A stretch of 64,000 nt of DNA from Gudongella sp049310905 (GTDB lineage Bacteria > Bacillota > Clostridia > Tissierellales > Tissierellaceae), in the NCBI RefSeq assembly GCF_049310905.1, contig NZ_JBMEMN010000007.1:1-64000 (forward strand). Reading direction: 5' to 3'. The notes beneath the pieces are model-generated. The model did no database searches. It worked only from the letters and a program-made list of their open reading frames with translations, and was not told the origin of the DNA. A program made the translations under genes and the position numbers. This document shows, piece after piece, positions 15,734 through 25,071 of the stretch; positions within the stretch are counted from its first letter, which is position 1; every line of letters begins with the position of its first letter.

Positions 15734-17726
15734 AATTCATGAAGAAGAAGTACTAGGTAAAGCCTACGACTGGAAACTGATGAAGAGACTTCTTAAATAT
15801 GCAAAACCATATTGGATTCTGCTGACCGTTTCAATTCTATTATTGATTGCCATAACCGGTCTTGAGCTCTTAAATCCATATCTTGTCAAGATAGCAATAG
15901 ACGAACACATCAGCGGTTATAAAAAGCCTGTAGTGGAAGTGCCTGTTGAGGAATCAACAAACCATGAAAGCATAATCCTTGGGGACAATGCCTATATACT
16001 TGAAGATTCATTTGTCAATTCAGATAATTACCCTTTAAAAAAATTGATTCAAAGAACTGATGGGTATTATCTGATTGATGCAGATGCTCCAGATTCAACA
16101 GCTGGTCAACTGCTTTCAGAGCAAGAATACCGCAGGTTTAGAGCCAGAGATATTGAAGGGCTCGACAGGATAGCAGTTATATTTGCAGTTGTTATTGTTA
16201 TGACTTTTCTCCTAAGTTATCTGCAGATATATATATTGAACTATACAAGCCAGAAGATAATATTCAATATTCGAAATGAACTTTTCAATCATCTTCAGGG
16301 CTTGTCTGTCAGGTACTTTGACAACAATCCAATAGGGCGACTTGTAACAAGGGTCACCAACGATACGGAAACACTGAATGAAATGTATACAAATGTCCTG
16401 GTGAATTTGTTCAAGGACTTTTTTATGCTAACTGGAATTATGATAGTAATGATAAGCCTAAATCTTCAACTTGCACTTGTCTCATTTTCTCTGATTCCTG
16501 TAATACTGCTGATATCAGTAGTTTTTAGAAAGTACATCAGAGAAGTATACAGACTTTCCAGAGTTCAATTGGCAAAAATCAACTCAAGTTTGAATGAAAA
16601 CATCTCCGGTATGAGAACAATTCAGATTTTCAAGAAAGAAAAGAAGTTCCTTGACAATTTCAATAAGATAAATAGAGACTATCTAAATATCCAAAAAAAA
16701 GAGATCACCTACTTTGCCATATTCAGACCGTCTATAGAAGTAATAAGGTCCCTGGGTATAGCTCTCTTGGTATACTATGGAGCTGGCAACGTAATCTCAG
16801 GGAGTATTCAATTTGGAGTATTATTTGTATTTATCAACTATCTTCAAAGATTCTATGATCCTATTTTAGATCTTACTGAAAAATATAATATCCTTCAATC
16901 AGCCATGGCTTCGAGTGAGAGAATATTCAAGATCCTTGATACAGACATGGTTATTGAAAACCCTGAATCTCCGATTAATATAGATAATCTTAAAGGAGAA
17001 ATTGAATTTAGAAACGTATGGTTTGCATATAATGATGATGACTGGGTACTCAAGAATATAAGCTTTAAAATTAACCAAGGGGAATCTGTTGCAATAGTAG
17101 GTGCAACTGGAGCAGGAAAAACGTCCATAATAAACCTGTTAACCAGATTTTACGATATTCAGAAAGGTGAAATACTGGTTGATGGCATAAACATCAAGGA
17201 GTTGGATAAAAATGTTTTAAGGCAAAAGATTGGAGTAGTACTTCAGGATGTATTTATTTTTACGGGAAATATCAAGGATAATATTAAGCTGAATAAAGAC
17301 ATAAGTGATGAAAAGGTTATTGAAATCGCTAAATATGTAAATGCCCATAAATTCATATCGAGGCTTCCTGAAGCTTATGATGAACCTGTGATGGAAAGAG
17401 GCTCAACTCTGTCCTCCGGAGAAAGGCAGCTACTTGCCTTCGCTCGAACCCTCGTTTACAATCCCCAGATTTTGATTCTGGATGAGGCTACCTCAAATAT
17501 CGACACCGAGACAGAGATTTTAATTCAGGATGCGCTTCGCAAGTTGATTGAAGGAAGAACTTCAATTGCCATAGCACACAGATTGTCCACAATACAGCAT
17601 TCAGATAAAATCATAGTTTTAAAACTGGGTGAGATAAAAGAAATGGGATCTCATCAGGAGCTGTTGAATAATAAAGGGTTGTATTATAATCTGTATCAGC
17701 TACAATATAAGGAAAGCTCTAGATAA
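15726..17726 (+). CDS. Heterodimeric ABC exporter, BmrD/YheH-type half
   Basis: This 666-residue partner has the ~80-residue insertion between membrane helices 1 and 2 (about residues 60-150) seen in BmrD-like subunits. The ABC domain has Walker A GATGAGKTS, a variant signature LSSGERQLL and a canonical Walker B LILDEATSNID with catalytic Glu. Paired with the upstream subunit this gives one active and one degenerate ATP site. The ATG at 15726 follows AGGAGG and overlaps the upstream stop by 8 nt. The end of the gene overlaps stem 1 of repeat copy C. Confidence 0.88.
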   Translation: MDRIHEEEVLGKAYDWKLMKRLLKYAKPYWILLTVSILLLIAITGLELLNPYLVKIAIDEHISGYKKPVVEVPVEESTNHESIILGDNAYILEDSFVNSDNYPLKKLIQRTDGYYLIDADAPDSTAGQLLSEQEYRRFRARDIEGLDRIAVIFAVVIVMTFLLSYLQIYILNYTSQKIIFNIRNELFNHLQGLSVRYFDNNPIGRLVTRVTNDTETLNEMYTNVLVNLFKDFFMLTGIMIVMISLNLQLALVSFSLIPVILLISVVFRKYIREVYRLSRVQLAKINSSLNENISGMRTIQIFKKEKKFLDNFNKINRDYLNIQKKEITYFAIFRPSIEVIRSLGIALLVYYGAGNVISGSIQFGVLFVFINYLQRFYDPILDLTEKYNILQSAMASSERIFKILDTDMVIENPESPINIDNLKGEIEFRNVWFAYNDDDWVLKNISFKINQGESVAIVGATGAGKTSIINLLTRFYDIQKGEILVDGINIKELDKNVLRQKIGVVLQDVFIFTGNIKDNIKLNKDISDEKVIEIAKYVNAHKFISRLPEAYDEPVMERGSTLSSGERQLLAFARTLVYNPQILILDEATSNIDTETEILIQDALRKLIEGRTSIAIAHRLSTIQHSDKIIVLKLGEIKEMGSHQELLNNKGLYYNLYQLQYKESSR

Positions 17727-17810
17727 TGATTTTAAATGAAGCTTTCCTTGATACTCATGACGCAAAGTTCCCTATAAGATTATTCAAAACTTGGAACTTT
17801 GCCATTCGTA
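17709..17810 (+). repeat. Two-stem intergenic element, copy C (divergent)
   Basis: Stem 1 is AAGGAAAGCT (17709-17718) paired with AGCTTTCCTT (17740-17749). The linker TGATACTCAT follows at once. Stem 2 is GCAAAGTTCC (17762-17771) with GGAACTTTGC (17793-17802), then ATTCGTA. Both stems differ in sequence from copies A and B but remain fully paired, while the linkers are kept. It lies between the BmrD-type gene, whose last codons it overlaps, and the PHP gene. Confidence 0.7.
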
Positions 17811-17866
17811 TACGGAGAAAGAAGATAAAGAAGAGAAATGAAAATAAACGACAGGAGTTGTAATTA

Positions 17867-18667
17867 ATGTACGATTTTCACATTCACAGTGATTTTTCCC
17901 TGGATTCAAAAACACCCATGGAGAAAATTGTTAAGAATGCAATTGAGAAAAATTTTAAAACCATATGCTTTACAGACCATGTTGATCTTGAGGCAACCGA
18001 GGACAAAATAGACCTTCTTTTCAGGCCACTGGATTACTTTAGGGATATCAACAGGGTAAAGTACAAATACCGCGATAAAATCGAGATTCTAGCAGGAGTT
18101 GAGATAGGAATGCAACCTGGACTTGAGTCCCGGTATAACGACTTCGTGGAAGAGTATGATTTTGATTTTGTCATAATGTCTCTGCACACCATCAATCGAA
18201 AAGATATATTCCATGACTACAGCAGCACTGAACTATCCTCATCTGAAATAATATCCAGGTATTATGATGAACTTTTACATTGTGTAGAAGTATATGATAA
18301 CTATGATGTGGTTGGACATATTGATTTTATAGACAGATACATAGACGACAAGGAAGTAATTGAACGGTATGATTTGTATATGAACAAGATAGAAAAAATC
18401 TTGAAGGTCATAATTGATAAAAGTAAAGGCCTTGAAATAAATACAGGTGGACTTAGGTATAGACTGAGTGCTCCTCACCCCAAGCCTTCTATCCTAAAAT
18501 TATATAAGGAACTAGGTGGTGATATTGTAACATTTGGTTCAGATTCACATATAGCAGAACATGTAGGCTATGAATACAAATCCAGTGAAAAGATGCTAAA
18601 AGAAATGGGTTTTAAATACATTTATCTTTTCAGAAACAGAAAAAAGTATCCTATACAGATACTCTAA
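17867..18667 (+). CDS. PHP-domain histidinol-phosphatase (HisJ type)
   Basis: This 266-residue PHP-fold phosphohydrolase carries the metal-binding motifs HIHSD (residues 5-9), FTDHVD, GVEIG, SLHTI, VGHIDF and GSDSHI. The arrangement matches HisJ-type histidinol-phosphatase, which makes L-histidinol in histidine biosynthesis using a metal centre. No other his biosynthesis gene is nearby, so it may serve another phosphoester. A weak AGGAG lies 8 nt upstream of the ATG. Confidence 0.8.
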   Translation: MYDFHIHSDFSLDSKTPMEKIVKNAIEKNFKTICFTDHVDLEATEDKIDLLFRPLDYFRDINRVKYKYRDKIEILAGVEIGMQPGLESRYNDFVEEYDFDFVIMSLHTINRKDIFHDYSSTELSSSEIISRYYDELLHCVEVYDNYDVVGHIDFIDRYIDDKEVIERYDLYMNKIEKILKVIIDKSKGLEINTGGLRYRLSAPHPKPSILKLYKELGGDIVTFGSDSHIAEHVGYEYKSSEKMLKEMGFKYIYLFRNRKKYPIQIL

Positions 18668-18681
18668 TAGTACAAACAAAT

Positions 18682-18705
18682 AAAAACCCTTTTTCAAGGG
18701 TTTTT
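18682..18705. terminator. Bidirectional intrinsic terminator
   Basis: AAAAACCCTT pairs with AAGGGTTTTT around a 4-nt loop and has T-runs in both directions. It can end the PHP gene on the plus strand and the small RNA on the minus strand. Confidence 0.85.
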
Positions 18706-18838
18706 ATTATCAGATTGATTCCCGCAATGCCGTCCTCTCGTCTAATTCAGACCCGCGTAAGTGCAGGTGGGTGTCTAGCCGAAAATTTCTAACTTCCCCT
18801 CAAAGAGGGCATGTTATACATTCCCGAACGTCTGACTC
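18682..18838 (-). ncRNA. ssrS: Candidate structured small RNA, 6S RNA-like
   Basis: This is a non-coding stretch of about 157 nt, more GC-rich than the intergenic DNA around it. It has a -10 box TATTAT (18845-18850, minus strand) just before it and ends in an intrinsic terminator. On the minus strand GTCAGA near the 5' end pairs with TCTGAT near the 3' end. Inside are CCCTC/GAGGG and ACCTGC/GCGGGT hairpins. The GACACCCACCTG...GCGGGT segment and 3' ACGGCATTGCGG resemble 6S RNA, which binds sigma-70-type RNA polymerase. The 6S assignment rests on remembered motifs, not a model search; that an RNA exists is better supported than its identity. Confidence 0.5.
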
Positions 18839-18942
18839 CCGTATATAATATGTCGGTTGAATTATATGAGAATAACGCACATCGCAGAAACATTCCTTGA
18901 ATATATTATACTACTTTTTCCTAATTACTTCAATCAATTCCC

Positions 18943-19842
18943 TTAATATTTTGATATTTTTAAAAGACGAATCAGCTTTTTCATATCCTCAGGCATGTCT
19001 GTCTTAATATTTACACATTCACCCGATCTGGGAGTGTAAAAGGATAAGCTGTAAGCATGAAGTGCCTGCCTGTCGATTGGAGCTTCCATTTCAGAATACA
19101 GATTGTCCCCCATTATTGGATGCCCAATATGAGAAAGATGCACTCTGATTTGGTGGGTTCTTCCAGTTACAAGCTCAAGTTCCAACAAAGTACTATCCTG
19201 CATTCTTTCCATAACCCTATACTTTGTAAGTGCCTGTAAACCATCTTTCCGTACAGTTTGTCTAATTCCATCTTCATGCTTGCCAAGAGGCAAGTCTATT
19301 AGACCACTATCTGATTTAACTATCCCGTGAACAACAGCCAGATACTTCTTTTCAATGCTTCCCTTTTCCATCTGGCCAGCCAATTGCTGGTGCCCATAGG
19401 GATTCTTTGCAAATACTATAACACCAGATGTATCCCTATCAAGTCTATTGAGTATCCTAACTTTTCTCTTGATCCCCTTCTCAATGAAATAGTAGGCAAC
19501 CCCATTTGAAAGTGTGCCCTCAGGATGATTTGGGGTTGGATGGACCAGAATAAATGGCTTCTTGTCAAGAACCAGAATATCCAAGTCTTCAAACAAGATC
19601 TCCAAATCCATTTTCTGAGGCATCATATCACTATCCTCTTCTTCCATCCTGAAATAAACTCTTGCGCCTTTATTCACAATATCTTTTCCTTTACAGGAGT
19701 TTGAGTTAATTTTGATCTCACCACTTCTCAAAGCTTTGGATATCATTCTACCCGACAATCCTTTGTCTTTAAGGAAACTCTTCAGGTCAATTGTCTCTTC
19801 ATAATTAATAAATATGAGGGTATTCTCATCTTCATTATACAT
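18943..19842 (-). CDS. RluA-family pseudouridine synthase
   Basis: This 299-residue enzyme converts uridine to pseudouridine in rRNA or tRNA. It has an S4-like N-terminus (about 10-60) and the catalytic motif LNRLDRDTSG, whose second Asp is the nucleophile, plus RTHQIRVHL. The ATG at 19842 is preferred because AGGAG lies 7 nt upstream; an ATG 18 nt earlier overlaps that site. The target uridine cannot be assigned. A second RluA-like gene lies at 37761-38726. Confidence 0.9.
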   Translation of the reverse strand: MYNEDENTLIFINYEETIDLKSFLKDKGLSGRMISKALRSGEIKINSNSCKGKDIVNKGARVYFRMEEEDSDMMPQKMDLEILFEDLDILVLDKKPFILVHPTPNHPEGTLSNGVAYYFIEKGIKRKVRILNRLDRDTSGVIVFAKNPYGHQQLAGQMEKGSIEKKYLAVVHGIVKSDSGLIDLPLGKHEDGIRQTVRKDGLQALTKYRVMERMQDSTLLELELVTGRTHQIRVHLSHIGHPIMGDNLYSEMEAPIDRQALHAYSLSFYTPRSGECVNIKTDMPEDMKKLIRLLKISKY

Positions 19843-19978
19843 TAATGTTCTCCTCTCCATCTTTTAATACTCTTTCTGATGTGTTAGAATTATTATAACA
19901 AGAATTCATCCAACTTATTGGATTAATACAAAAAAAATTGAAACAATTAAATACTGACTTTTATAAAGGGTGTGTACT

Positions 19979-20785
19979 ATGAATAGTGAACGTATAATCA
20001 ACATAATCTCAAATAAAAACTATGAATCAAGAAAAACTAAAAAGAACTTGATTTATAAGTTGCAAAAAAATGGTTTCGAACCTTCTGAGACCTACAATGA
20101 AAATGCGGAATTGAATATTTGCATCGGCGGTGATGGTGCTTTTATTAGGGCAATCCACAGGAATGCATTCCCGGAAATCCCTTTTATTGGAATCAATACA
20201 GGCCATCTTGGCTTTTTCCAGGAGCTGTTGCCAAATGAAATAGACACTTTTATCCGAAGGTATAAGGATAAGGATTACCTTGTTGAAAATATATTCCTTG
20301 TTGATGCAAAGGTCTGTACAAAGAAAAAATGCTTTTACCTAACTGGAATAAATGAAATAGTAATCAAGGGAGTTCATTCCAAGGTAGTTCATCTAGAGGT
20401 TTTTATAAATGAAAACCACCTGCAAAGGTTCAGTGGTGATGGTTTAATAGTTTCAACTCCATCAGGAAGCACAGCCTATAACTTTTCAGCTGGGGGAAGT
20501 ATCGTTTATCCGAGTCTTGAATCATTGCAAATTACACCCTTGGCACCAATCAATTCAAGTGCATACAGAAGCCTTCCAAATAGTGCTGTTATACCAGGAG
20601 ATGCAATAATCCAAATCAAGCCTGAAATGAGATATGAGAATTCAATTCTAGTACTAAACGACGGTATGGAGTTCAAGTATGATAATATTGTATCCATAGA
20701 TTTGACCACTTCAGACAAAAAAGTTTACAAGCTAAATTTCAGCAGAGATATGTACTGGAATAATCTAAAGAGCAAGTTCCTTTAG
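19979..20785 (+). CDS. nadK: NAD kinase
   Basis: This enzyme phosphorylates NAD+ to NADP+. The 268-residue protein has the signature GGDGAFIRAI (catalytic Asp; Ala replaces the usual Thr), NTGHLGF and DGLIVSTPSGSTAY. The ATG at 19979 follows AAAGGG by about 8 nt; a GTG 9 nt upstream is also in frame. It stands alone, divergent from the RluA gene. Confidence 0.9.
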   Translation: MNSERIINIISNKNYESRKTKKNLIYKLQKNGFEPSETYNENAELNICIGGDGAFIRAIHRNAFPEIPFIGINTGHLGFFQELLPNEIDTFIRRYKDKDYLVENIFLVDAKVCTKKKCFYLTGINEIVIKGVHSKVVHLEVFINENHLQRFSGDGLIVSTPSGSTAYNFSAGGSIVYPSLESLQITPLAPINSSAYRSLPNSAVIPGDAIIQIKPEMRYENSILVLNDGMEFKYDNIVSIDLTTSDKKVYKLNFSRDMYWNNLKSKFL

Positions 20786-20813
20786 TTTTGCATCTTGAAT
20801 AAGACTCTGAATC

Positions 20814-20841
20814 AAAAATGCTCCCGTGGGAGCATTTTTTA
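20814..20841. terminator. Bidirectional intrinsic terminator between nadK and the PBP gene
   Basis: AAAAATGCTCCC pairs exactly with GGGAGCATTTTT around a 2-nt centre (20814-20839), with T-runs on both strands. It serves convergent genes and overlaps the PBP stop. Confidence 0.88.
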
Positions 20842-22239
20842 ATTTGATATATTCTTTAGTGCAAAATCCATTAGCTCCCTTGCAATTGGAGCTGCTGCCC
20901 TGCCACCTGAAGATCCTTCTTCCTCAAGCAATACAACAACTGCAACCTCCGGATCCTCAAGAGGTGCAAATCCAACAAACCACGCGTGATTTCTTCCAGA
21001 GGAATTTTCAGCTGTCCCTGTCTTTCCAGCTACCTCAACTCCACTAATTGCAGCATTGGCTCCTGTTCCTATCCTTACTACCTCTCTCATCATTCTTTGA
21101 AGTGCCTGAGCTTCACCAATCTGAAGTACTTTTTTTGACTCACTTACATGCGACATAATGGTTTGACCCTGAGGAGATCTAACAGCTTCCACAATATAAG
21201 GCATAGGCATGTAACCGTCATTAGCCACTGCTGCTGTTATCATCAGCATATTGAGTGGAGTTGCAAGAACCCTCCCCTGCCCTATTCCTGATGCTCCCAG
21301 GTCGGTAAGGCCAATTGATTCAGCTGGGAATACCGACTTGTTTGTTTCCAGCTCAAATTCAATACTCCGATTGAAAAAGAAATCCTCTGAGATATTCCTT
21401 AATTGATTATGACCTAATGCTACTGCTTGCTCTGCAAAATAGGTGTTGCAGGAAACTGAAAAAGCCTGTTCCAGATTTAATGATCCATGTCCGCTCTCAT
21501 CAAAGTCCCTTATCGTATAACCATCAATAACTGTGCTTCCGGTGCATTGATATACAGCCTCCGGTACGCCGTTTTGAATTACACCTGTGGCAGTTACGAT
21601 TTTAAATACCGAGCCCGGCGTGTATAATCCTTGTGTTCCTCTGTTTAGCATAGGGCTTTCAGTATTCTCAGAAATACTGGTCCAGTTCTCGCTTAAACTG
21701 TTAATCCCAAAATCAGGCGTGCTTACCATGGACAGAATTTCACCTGTCTTTGGATTCAGTGTAATTACAGAGCCTTTTTTATCACCAATAAGCTCTCTTG
21801 TCCTCTTCTGCAAGCCGTGGTGTATAGTCAGGTTAAGATTGTTCCCTATTCCAGATGGATTGATTAGATTTATCAACTCATTTATGGCAGTATTTTCATT
21901 TGCGTTTACAAGATAGGAGTTGTATTTTCTCTCCAATCCTGATTTTCCATAATCTCTTAGACTATATCCTATTACATGGCTGTAAAGATTGTCATACTTG
22001 TAAATCCTCTGAACATCTCCCTCATGACTTTCTGAATATACAAGGATTTCACCATTCCGGTCTGTTATACTTCCCCTTAAAATATTATCTTCGTTTATCC
22101 ACAGCCTCTTGTTGTATGAGTTGTCTCTTACAGCCTGAGCCTCGAACATTTGAAAATAGCTTAAATAACCAATAAGCAGCACGAATCCAAGGCAAATGGC
22201 AGCAAGTATTGTGATTATTCTTTTTCTCTCATTATTCAT
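20839..22239 (-). CDS. Class B penicillin-binding protein (FtsI/PbpA type)
   Basis: This 466-residue D,D-transpeptidase crosslinks peptidoglycan outside the membrane. An N-terminal membrane helix (about 8-30) anchors it, and the transpeptidase motifs are GSVFK (SxxK), SCN (SxN) and GKTGTAE (KTG). It lacks a PASTA tail. The ATG at 22239 overlaps the SEDS stop as ATGAATAA; longer upstream frames lie inside the SEDS gene. As in the FHA-RodA-PbpA clusters, the SEDS protein next door is its likely glycosyltransferase partner. Confidence 0.92.
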   Translation of the reverse strand: MNNERKRIITILAAICLGFVLLIGYLSYFQMFEAQAVRDNSYNKRLWINEDNILRGSITDRNGEILVYSESHEGDVQRIYKYDNLYSHVIGYSLRDYGKSGLERKYNSYLVNANENTAINELINLINPSGIGNNLNLTIHHGLQKRTRELIGDKKGSVITLNPKTGEILSMVSTPDFGINSLSENWTSISENTESPMLNRGTQGLYTPGSVFKIVTATGVIQNGVPEAVYQCTGSTVIDGYTIRDFDESGHGSLNLEQAFSVSCNTYFAEQAVALGHNQLRNISEDFFFNRSIEFELETNKSVFPAESIGLTDLGASGIGQGRVLATPLNMLMITAAVANDGYMPMPYIVEAVRSPQGQTIMSHVSESKKVLQIGEAQALQRMMREVVRIGTGANAAISGVEVAGKTGTAENSSGRNHAWFVGFAPLEDPEVAVVVLLEEEGSSGGRAAAPIARELMDFALKNISN

Positions 22240-23467
22240 TTGACTTACCTGCCTTTCCCCTTTTTTCAGAGGCTCCCTGAAGTATTCCCAATGCAATAAA
22301 GCTTGTAACTGCAGAAGTCCCTCCATATGATACAAAAGGTAAAGTCAATCCTGTCAAGGGGATAACCTTAAGCACTCCGCCTATTATGACAAAGGATTGT
22401 ATCCCAAACATGAGACTAATTCCCAAAGCAATAATTCTGTAAAACTGGCTATCCTGCCTTAAGGCTATCTTAAACCCTCTGTAAACAAGCAGCATAAAGA
22501 GCATGATAATTCCAATTCCTGTAAATATTCCCATCTCTTCACTAATCGCTGAAAAAATGAAATCATTATACGACAAAGGAATAAAGGAAGGGTTACCTCT
22601 TCCCAATCCAGTACCAAAGAAGCCACCTTCTGCTATTGCAAATAAAGACTGAGTTATCTGATATCCTTTGTCATTGATGTGTGGCCATGGATCAAGCCAT
22701 GTAACGACCCTTACCTTTACATGGTCGAACAGCATATATCCTGAAACTGCACCCATCATTGACAAACCAACATTTGCCCAGATTAGTCTTCTGTCTTCAG
22801 AGTAAATATACTGAAGACCTGTGAAGATTCCAAAGAAAATCACGGCGGCTCCCAAGTCTCTTTGTAAAAACAGTAGTGCTATAAATGAATACATTATTCC
22901 CATAAGGAAAAGCTCTGCATTCTTGATTTTGCGATACCTCTCAATTCCGCCATAGAAGGATGCCAGCAAAAATACGACAATTATCTTGGTTATTTCTGCT
23001 GGTTGTATGCTTATTCCTGCAATTGATATCCAGTTGATTGCACCATGTGTTCTTGTTCCCATCACAAAAGTTACTGCAAATAGAATATAGCACGCTGCAA
23101 GATACAGCGGCGCCAACTTTTCCCAAAATCCAATGTATCTAATTGCAAAATAAGCAGCAAAAAACATTGTTATTCCAACCGTCAACCACATAAGCTGTCT
23201 TAATCCAAGTTCAGGACTGATCCTGTATATCATAATTATTCCAATTGAAATCAGCATGCTTACTATCAGAAAAATGTAGTTGTCTCCACTGGATATTTTA
23301 CTTAGTATAAAGTTGGAAAAATATATCAATACAACAAGTCCTATGGCTATGGTATATGTTTCAGTTTGGATGCCTTCCCAGCTATATAAGAATATCAATG
23401 ACAAGGAAAGGATTTCAAATATAAACAAGAGCTTTCTAGGAGTCTTGCTATTTAACTTATCGTTCAT
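22232..23467 (-). CDS. SEDS peptidoglycan glycosyltransferase (FtsW/RodA/SpoVE family)
   Basis: This 411-residue membrane protein has about ten helices and the family motifs AEITKI, LLFLQRDLGAAVIF and FVSYGGTSAV near the C-terminus. SEDS proteins polymerise glycan strands from lipid II and work with a class B PBP, which is encoded immediately downstream. Whether it acts in elongation, division or sporulation cannot be decided from sequence. The FHA gene lies 12 nt upstream. Confidence 0.92.
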   Translation of the reverse strand: MNDKLNSKTPRKLLFIFEILSLSLIFLYSWEGIQTETYTIAIGLVVLIYFSNFILSKISSGDNYIFLIVSMLISIGIIMIYRISPELGLRQLMWLTVGITMFFAAYFAIRYIGFWEKLAPLYLAACYILFAVTFVMGTRTHGAINWISIAGISIQPAEITKIIVVFLLASFYGGIERYRKIKNAELFLMGIMYSFIALLFLQRDLGAAVIFFGIFTGLQYIYSEDRRLIWANVGLSMMGAVSGYMLFDHVKVRVVTWLDPWPHINDKGYQITQSLFAIAEGGFFGTGLGRGNPSFIPLSYNDFIFSAISEEMGIFTGIGIIMLFMLLVYRGFKIALRQDSQFYRIIALGISLMFGIQSFVIIGGVLKVIPLTGLTLPFVSYGGTSAVTSFIALGILQGASEKRGKAGKSNE

Positions 23468-23479
23468 CTAATCCACTTC

Positions 23480-23911
23480 CTATTCTCTGTCAATAAATAT
23501 AAATTCCAGCTCCCCCACTTTGACCATATCACCTTTTCTGATTCTTGTGACATCGAGAAGCTTTTCCCCGTTGAGATAAGTACCGTTTGAGCTTCCAAGA
23601 TCCTCAAGAAAGAACTCTTCTTCATCCTTGACAATTCTGAAGTGATGCTTGGAAATGTAGGGGTCCTTGATCTGAATAACATTGTCCTTCTGTCTTCCCA
23701 GCGTCAACTCTGTTTCAACAGGATAACTGTCGCTTAAGTTATATGGAAGTGTGTCAATTCTGTTAAGAAGCTTCAGGTATGCACCAGAATCAAGATTACC
23801 ATAGTCTACATTCCTGATATCCAGGTATATCATTCTTATGATGGTAAAGATAAACAAATATATTATGAAAACAAAAACATACTTAAATCCAATTGACATT
23901 AAATCAAACAC
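23480..23911 (-). CDS. Membrane-anchored FHA-domain protein
   Basis: This 143-residue protein has one N-terminal membrane helix (about 10-30) and a C-terminal forkhead-associated domain (about 62-140) with LGRQKDN, ISKHHF and SSNGTYLNG, which bind phosphothreonine. In related clusters such proteins link Ser/Thr kinase signalling to SEDS/PBP activity. The start is a GTG with AGGGG about 7 nt upstream; an ATG four codons later is possible. It heads the FHA-SEDS-PBP operon. Confidence 0.88.
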   Translation of the reverse strand: MFDLMSIGFKYVFVFIIYLFIFTIIRMIYLDIRNVDYGNLDSGAYLKLLNRIDTLPYNLSDSYPVETELTLGRQKDNVIQIKDPYISKHHFRIVKDEEEFFLEDLGSSNGTYLNGEKLLDVTRIRKGDMVKVGELEFIFIDRE

Positions 23912-24033
23912 ATTATCACCCCTTATTATGTTACCACAAACCCGTTTGCATGGGAATTAATTTAAGCTGCCTATTTTCATTGAAGCCCAAATCTGATATT
24001 ATCAAAATGAGAAACAGAATGGGAGGGAATACA

Positions 24034-24423
24034 ATGAAAAAATTGAGAAGGTCAAGGTCTGACAAGTATATTTTCGGTGTATGCGGAGGCCTTGGAGAAT
24101 ATCTAAGCATGGATCCGACGATAATAAGACTTATTTGGTTTATACTTGCACTTACCTCATTTGGTACCTTTGCTCTTGCATATTTGATTTGCGGACTGGT
24201 TATACCTGAGGATGATGGCTACATACACTCTGATGAGGAAAATGGCGAGGAAAGAAAAGACAACAGCAGACTTGTAATGGGAATAGGACTGGTGATAATT
24301 GGAATTGTACTGCTTGGAAATACAATGTTCCCATGGTTTTCTTACACAATGAGACAAGTAATGAAGCTTTGGCCTGCACTGTTGATAGTTCTGGGAATCT
24401 ATGTGCTTGTAAAGAAAGACTAG
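24034..24423 (+). CDS. PspC-domain envelope-stress membrane protein
   Basis: This 129-residue protein has an N-terminal PspC domain (about 1-62: RSRSDKYIFGVCGGLGEYL, then a membrane helix LAYLICGLVIP). A charged linker and two C-terminal membrane segments of the LiaI/LiaF type (about 85-125) follow. PspC proteins sense or transmit membrane stress. The ATG follows GGGAGGG by 6 nt, and the region upstream of it is the divergent promoter region with the FHA gene. It is followed by recX after 24 nt. Confidence 0.85.
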   Translation: MKKLRRSRSDKYIFGVCGGLGEYLSMDPTIIRLIWFILALTSFGTFALAYLICGLVIPEDDGYIHSDEENGEERKDNSRLVMGIGLVIIGIVLLGNTMFPWFSYTMRQVMKLWPALLIVLGIYVLVKKD

Positions 24424-24447
24424 AATACCCTTAAGAAAGGACATCTT

Positions 24448-25071
24448 ATGATTATCACAAATATTACCTCACAAAAGGATCCGGAGAGAGTTAACATATT
24501 CATTGACAACGAATTTGCCTTTGGTTTGTTTTACTCCACCAAAGAGGAACTTGGACTTAAAAAAGGGTTGGAGATTGATGAAGAGACCATTGATAAAATC
24601 AAAGTCAGGGATGAACTTCAAAGTGCAAAATCCAAAGCATACCATTACCTAAGCTTTAGACAGCGCACACAAAAGGAGCTGGAAGATTATCTCTTCAAGA
24701 AGGAATTCAGTGAGGATACCATCGAAAATGTCATCCAGTCCCTATCCCAAGCGGGATATATTGAAGACCTTGACTTTGCAAGAATCTATGTAAGGGATAA
24801 AACAACCTTCAAAAAATTCGGTCCTTACAGAATAAAGAACGAACTTTTACAAAAGGGTGTGTCAAAAGAACTAATTGACCTCGCACTCGAAGAAGAATAT
24901 CATGAGGAAATTCAGGAGCTGGTGGATCTCGTTAAAACAAAGTATTCATCCATAATTCAAGATAAATCCGAAAAAAGATTTAGAAGAATTGGAGGCTATC
25001 TTCAACGAAAAGGGCACTCCTTCGAAACGATCAGAAAAGTACTCGATTCAATTGATGGAAAGGATGACTAA
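24448..25071 (+). CDS. recX: Regulatory protein RecX
   Basis: This 207-residue all-helical protein is built of tandem three-helix RecX repeats, for example YLSFRQRTQKELEDYL, AGYIEDLDFARIYVRD and GYLQRKGHSFETI. RecX modulates RecA filaments during recombination and the SOS response. No recA is adjacent. The stop overlaps the next start by 8 nt. Confidence 0.9.
   Translation: MIITNITSQKDPERVNIFIDNEFAFGLFYSTKEELGLKKGLEIDEETIDKIKVRDELQSAKSKAYHYLSFRQRTQKELEDYLFKKEFSEDTIENVIQSLSQAGYIEDLDFARIYVRDKTTFKKFGPYRIKNELLQKGVSKELIDLALEEEYHEEIQELVDLVKTKYSSIIQDKSEKRFRRIGGYLQRKGHSFETIRKVLDSIDGKDD

Noticed and set aside
18841..18942. Possible fourth copy of the two-stem element (CCCGTATATAAT, ATGAGAATAA)
   Set aside because: Only short pieces match and no stem forms, so it is not counted.
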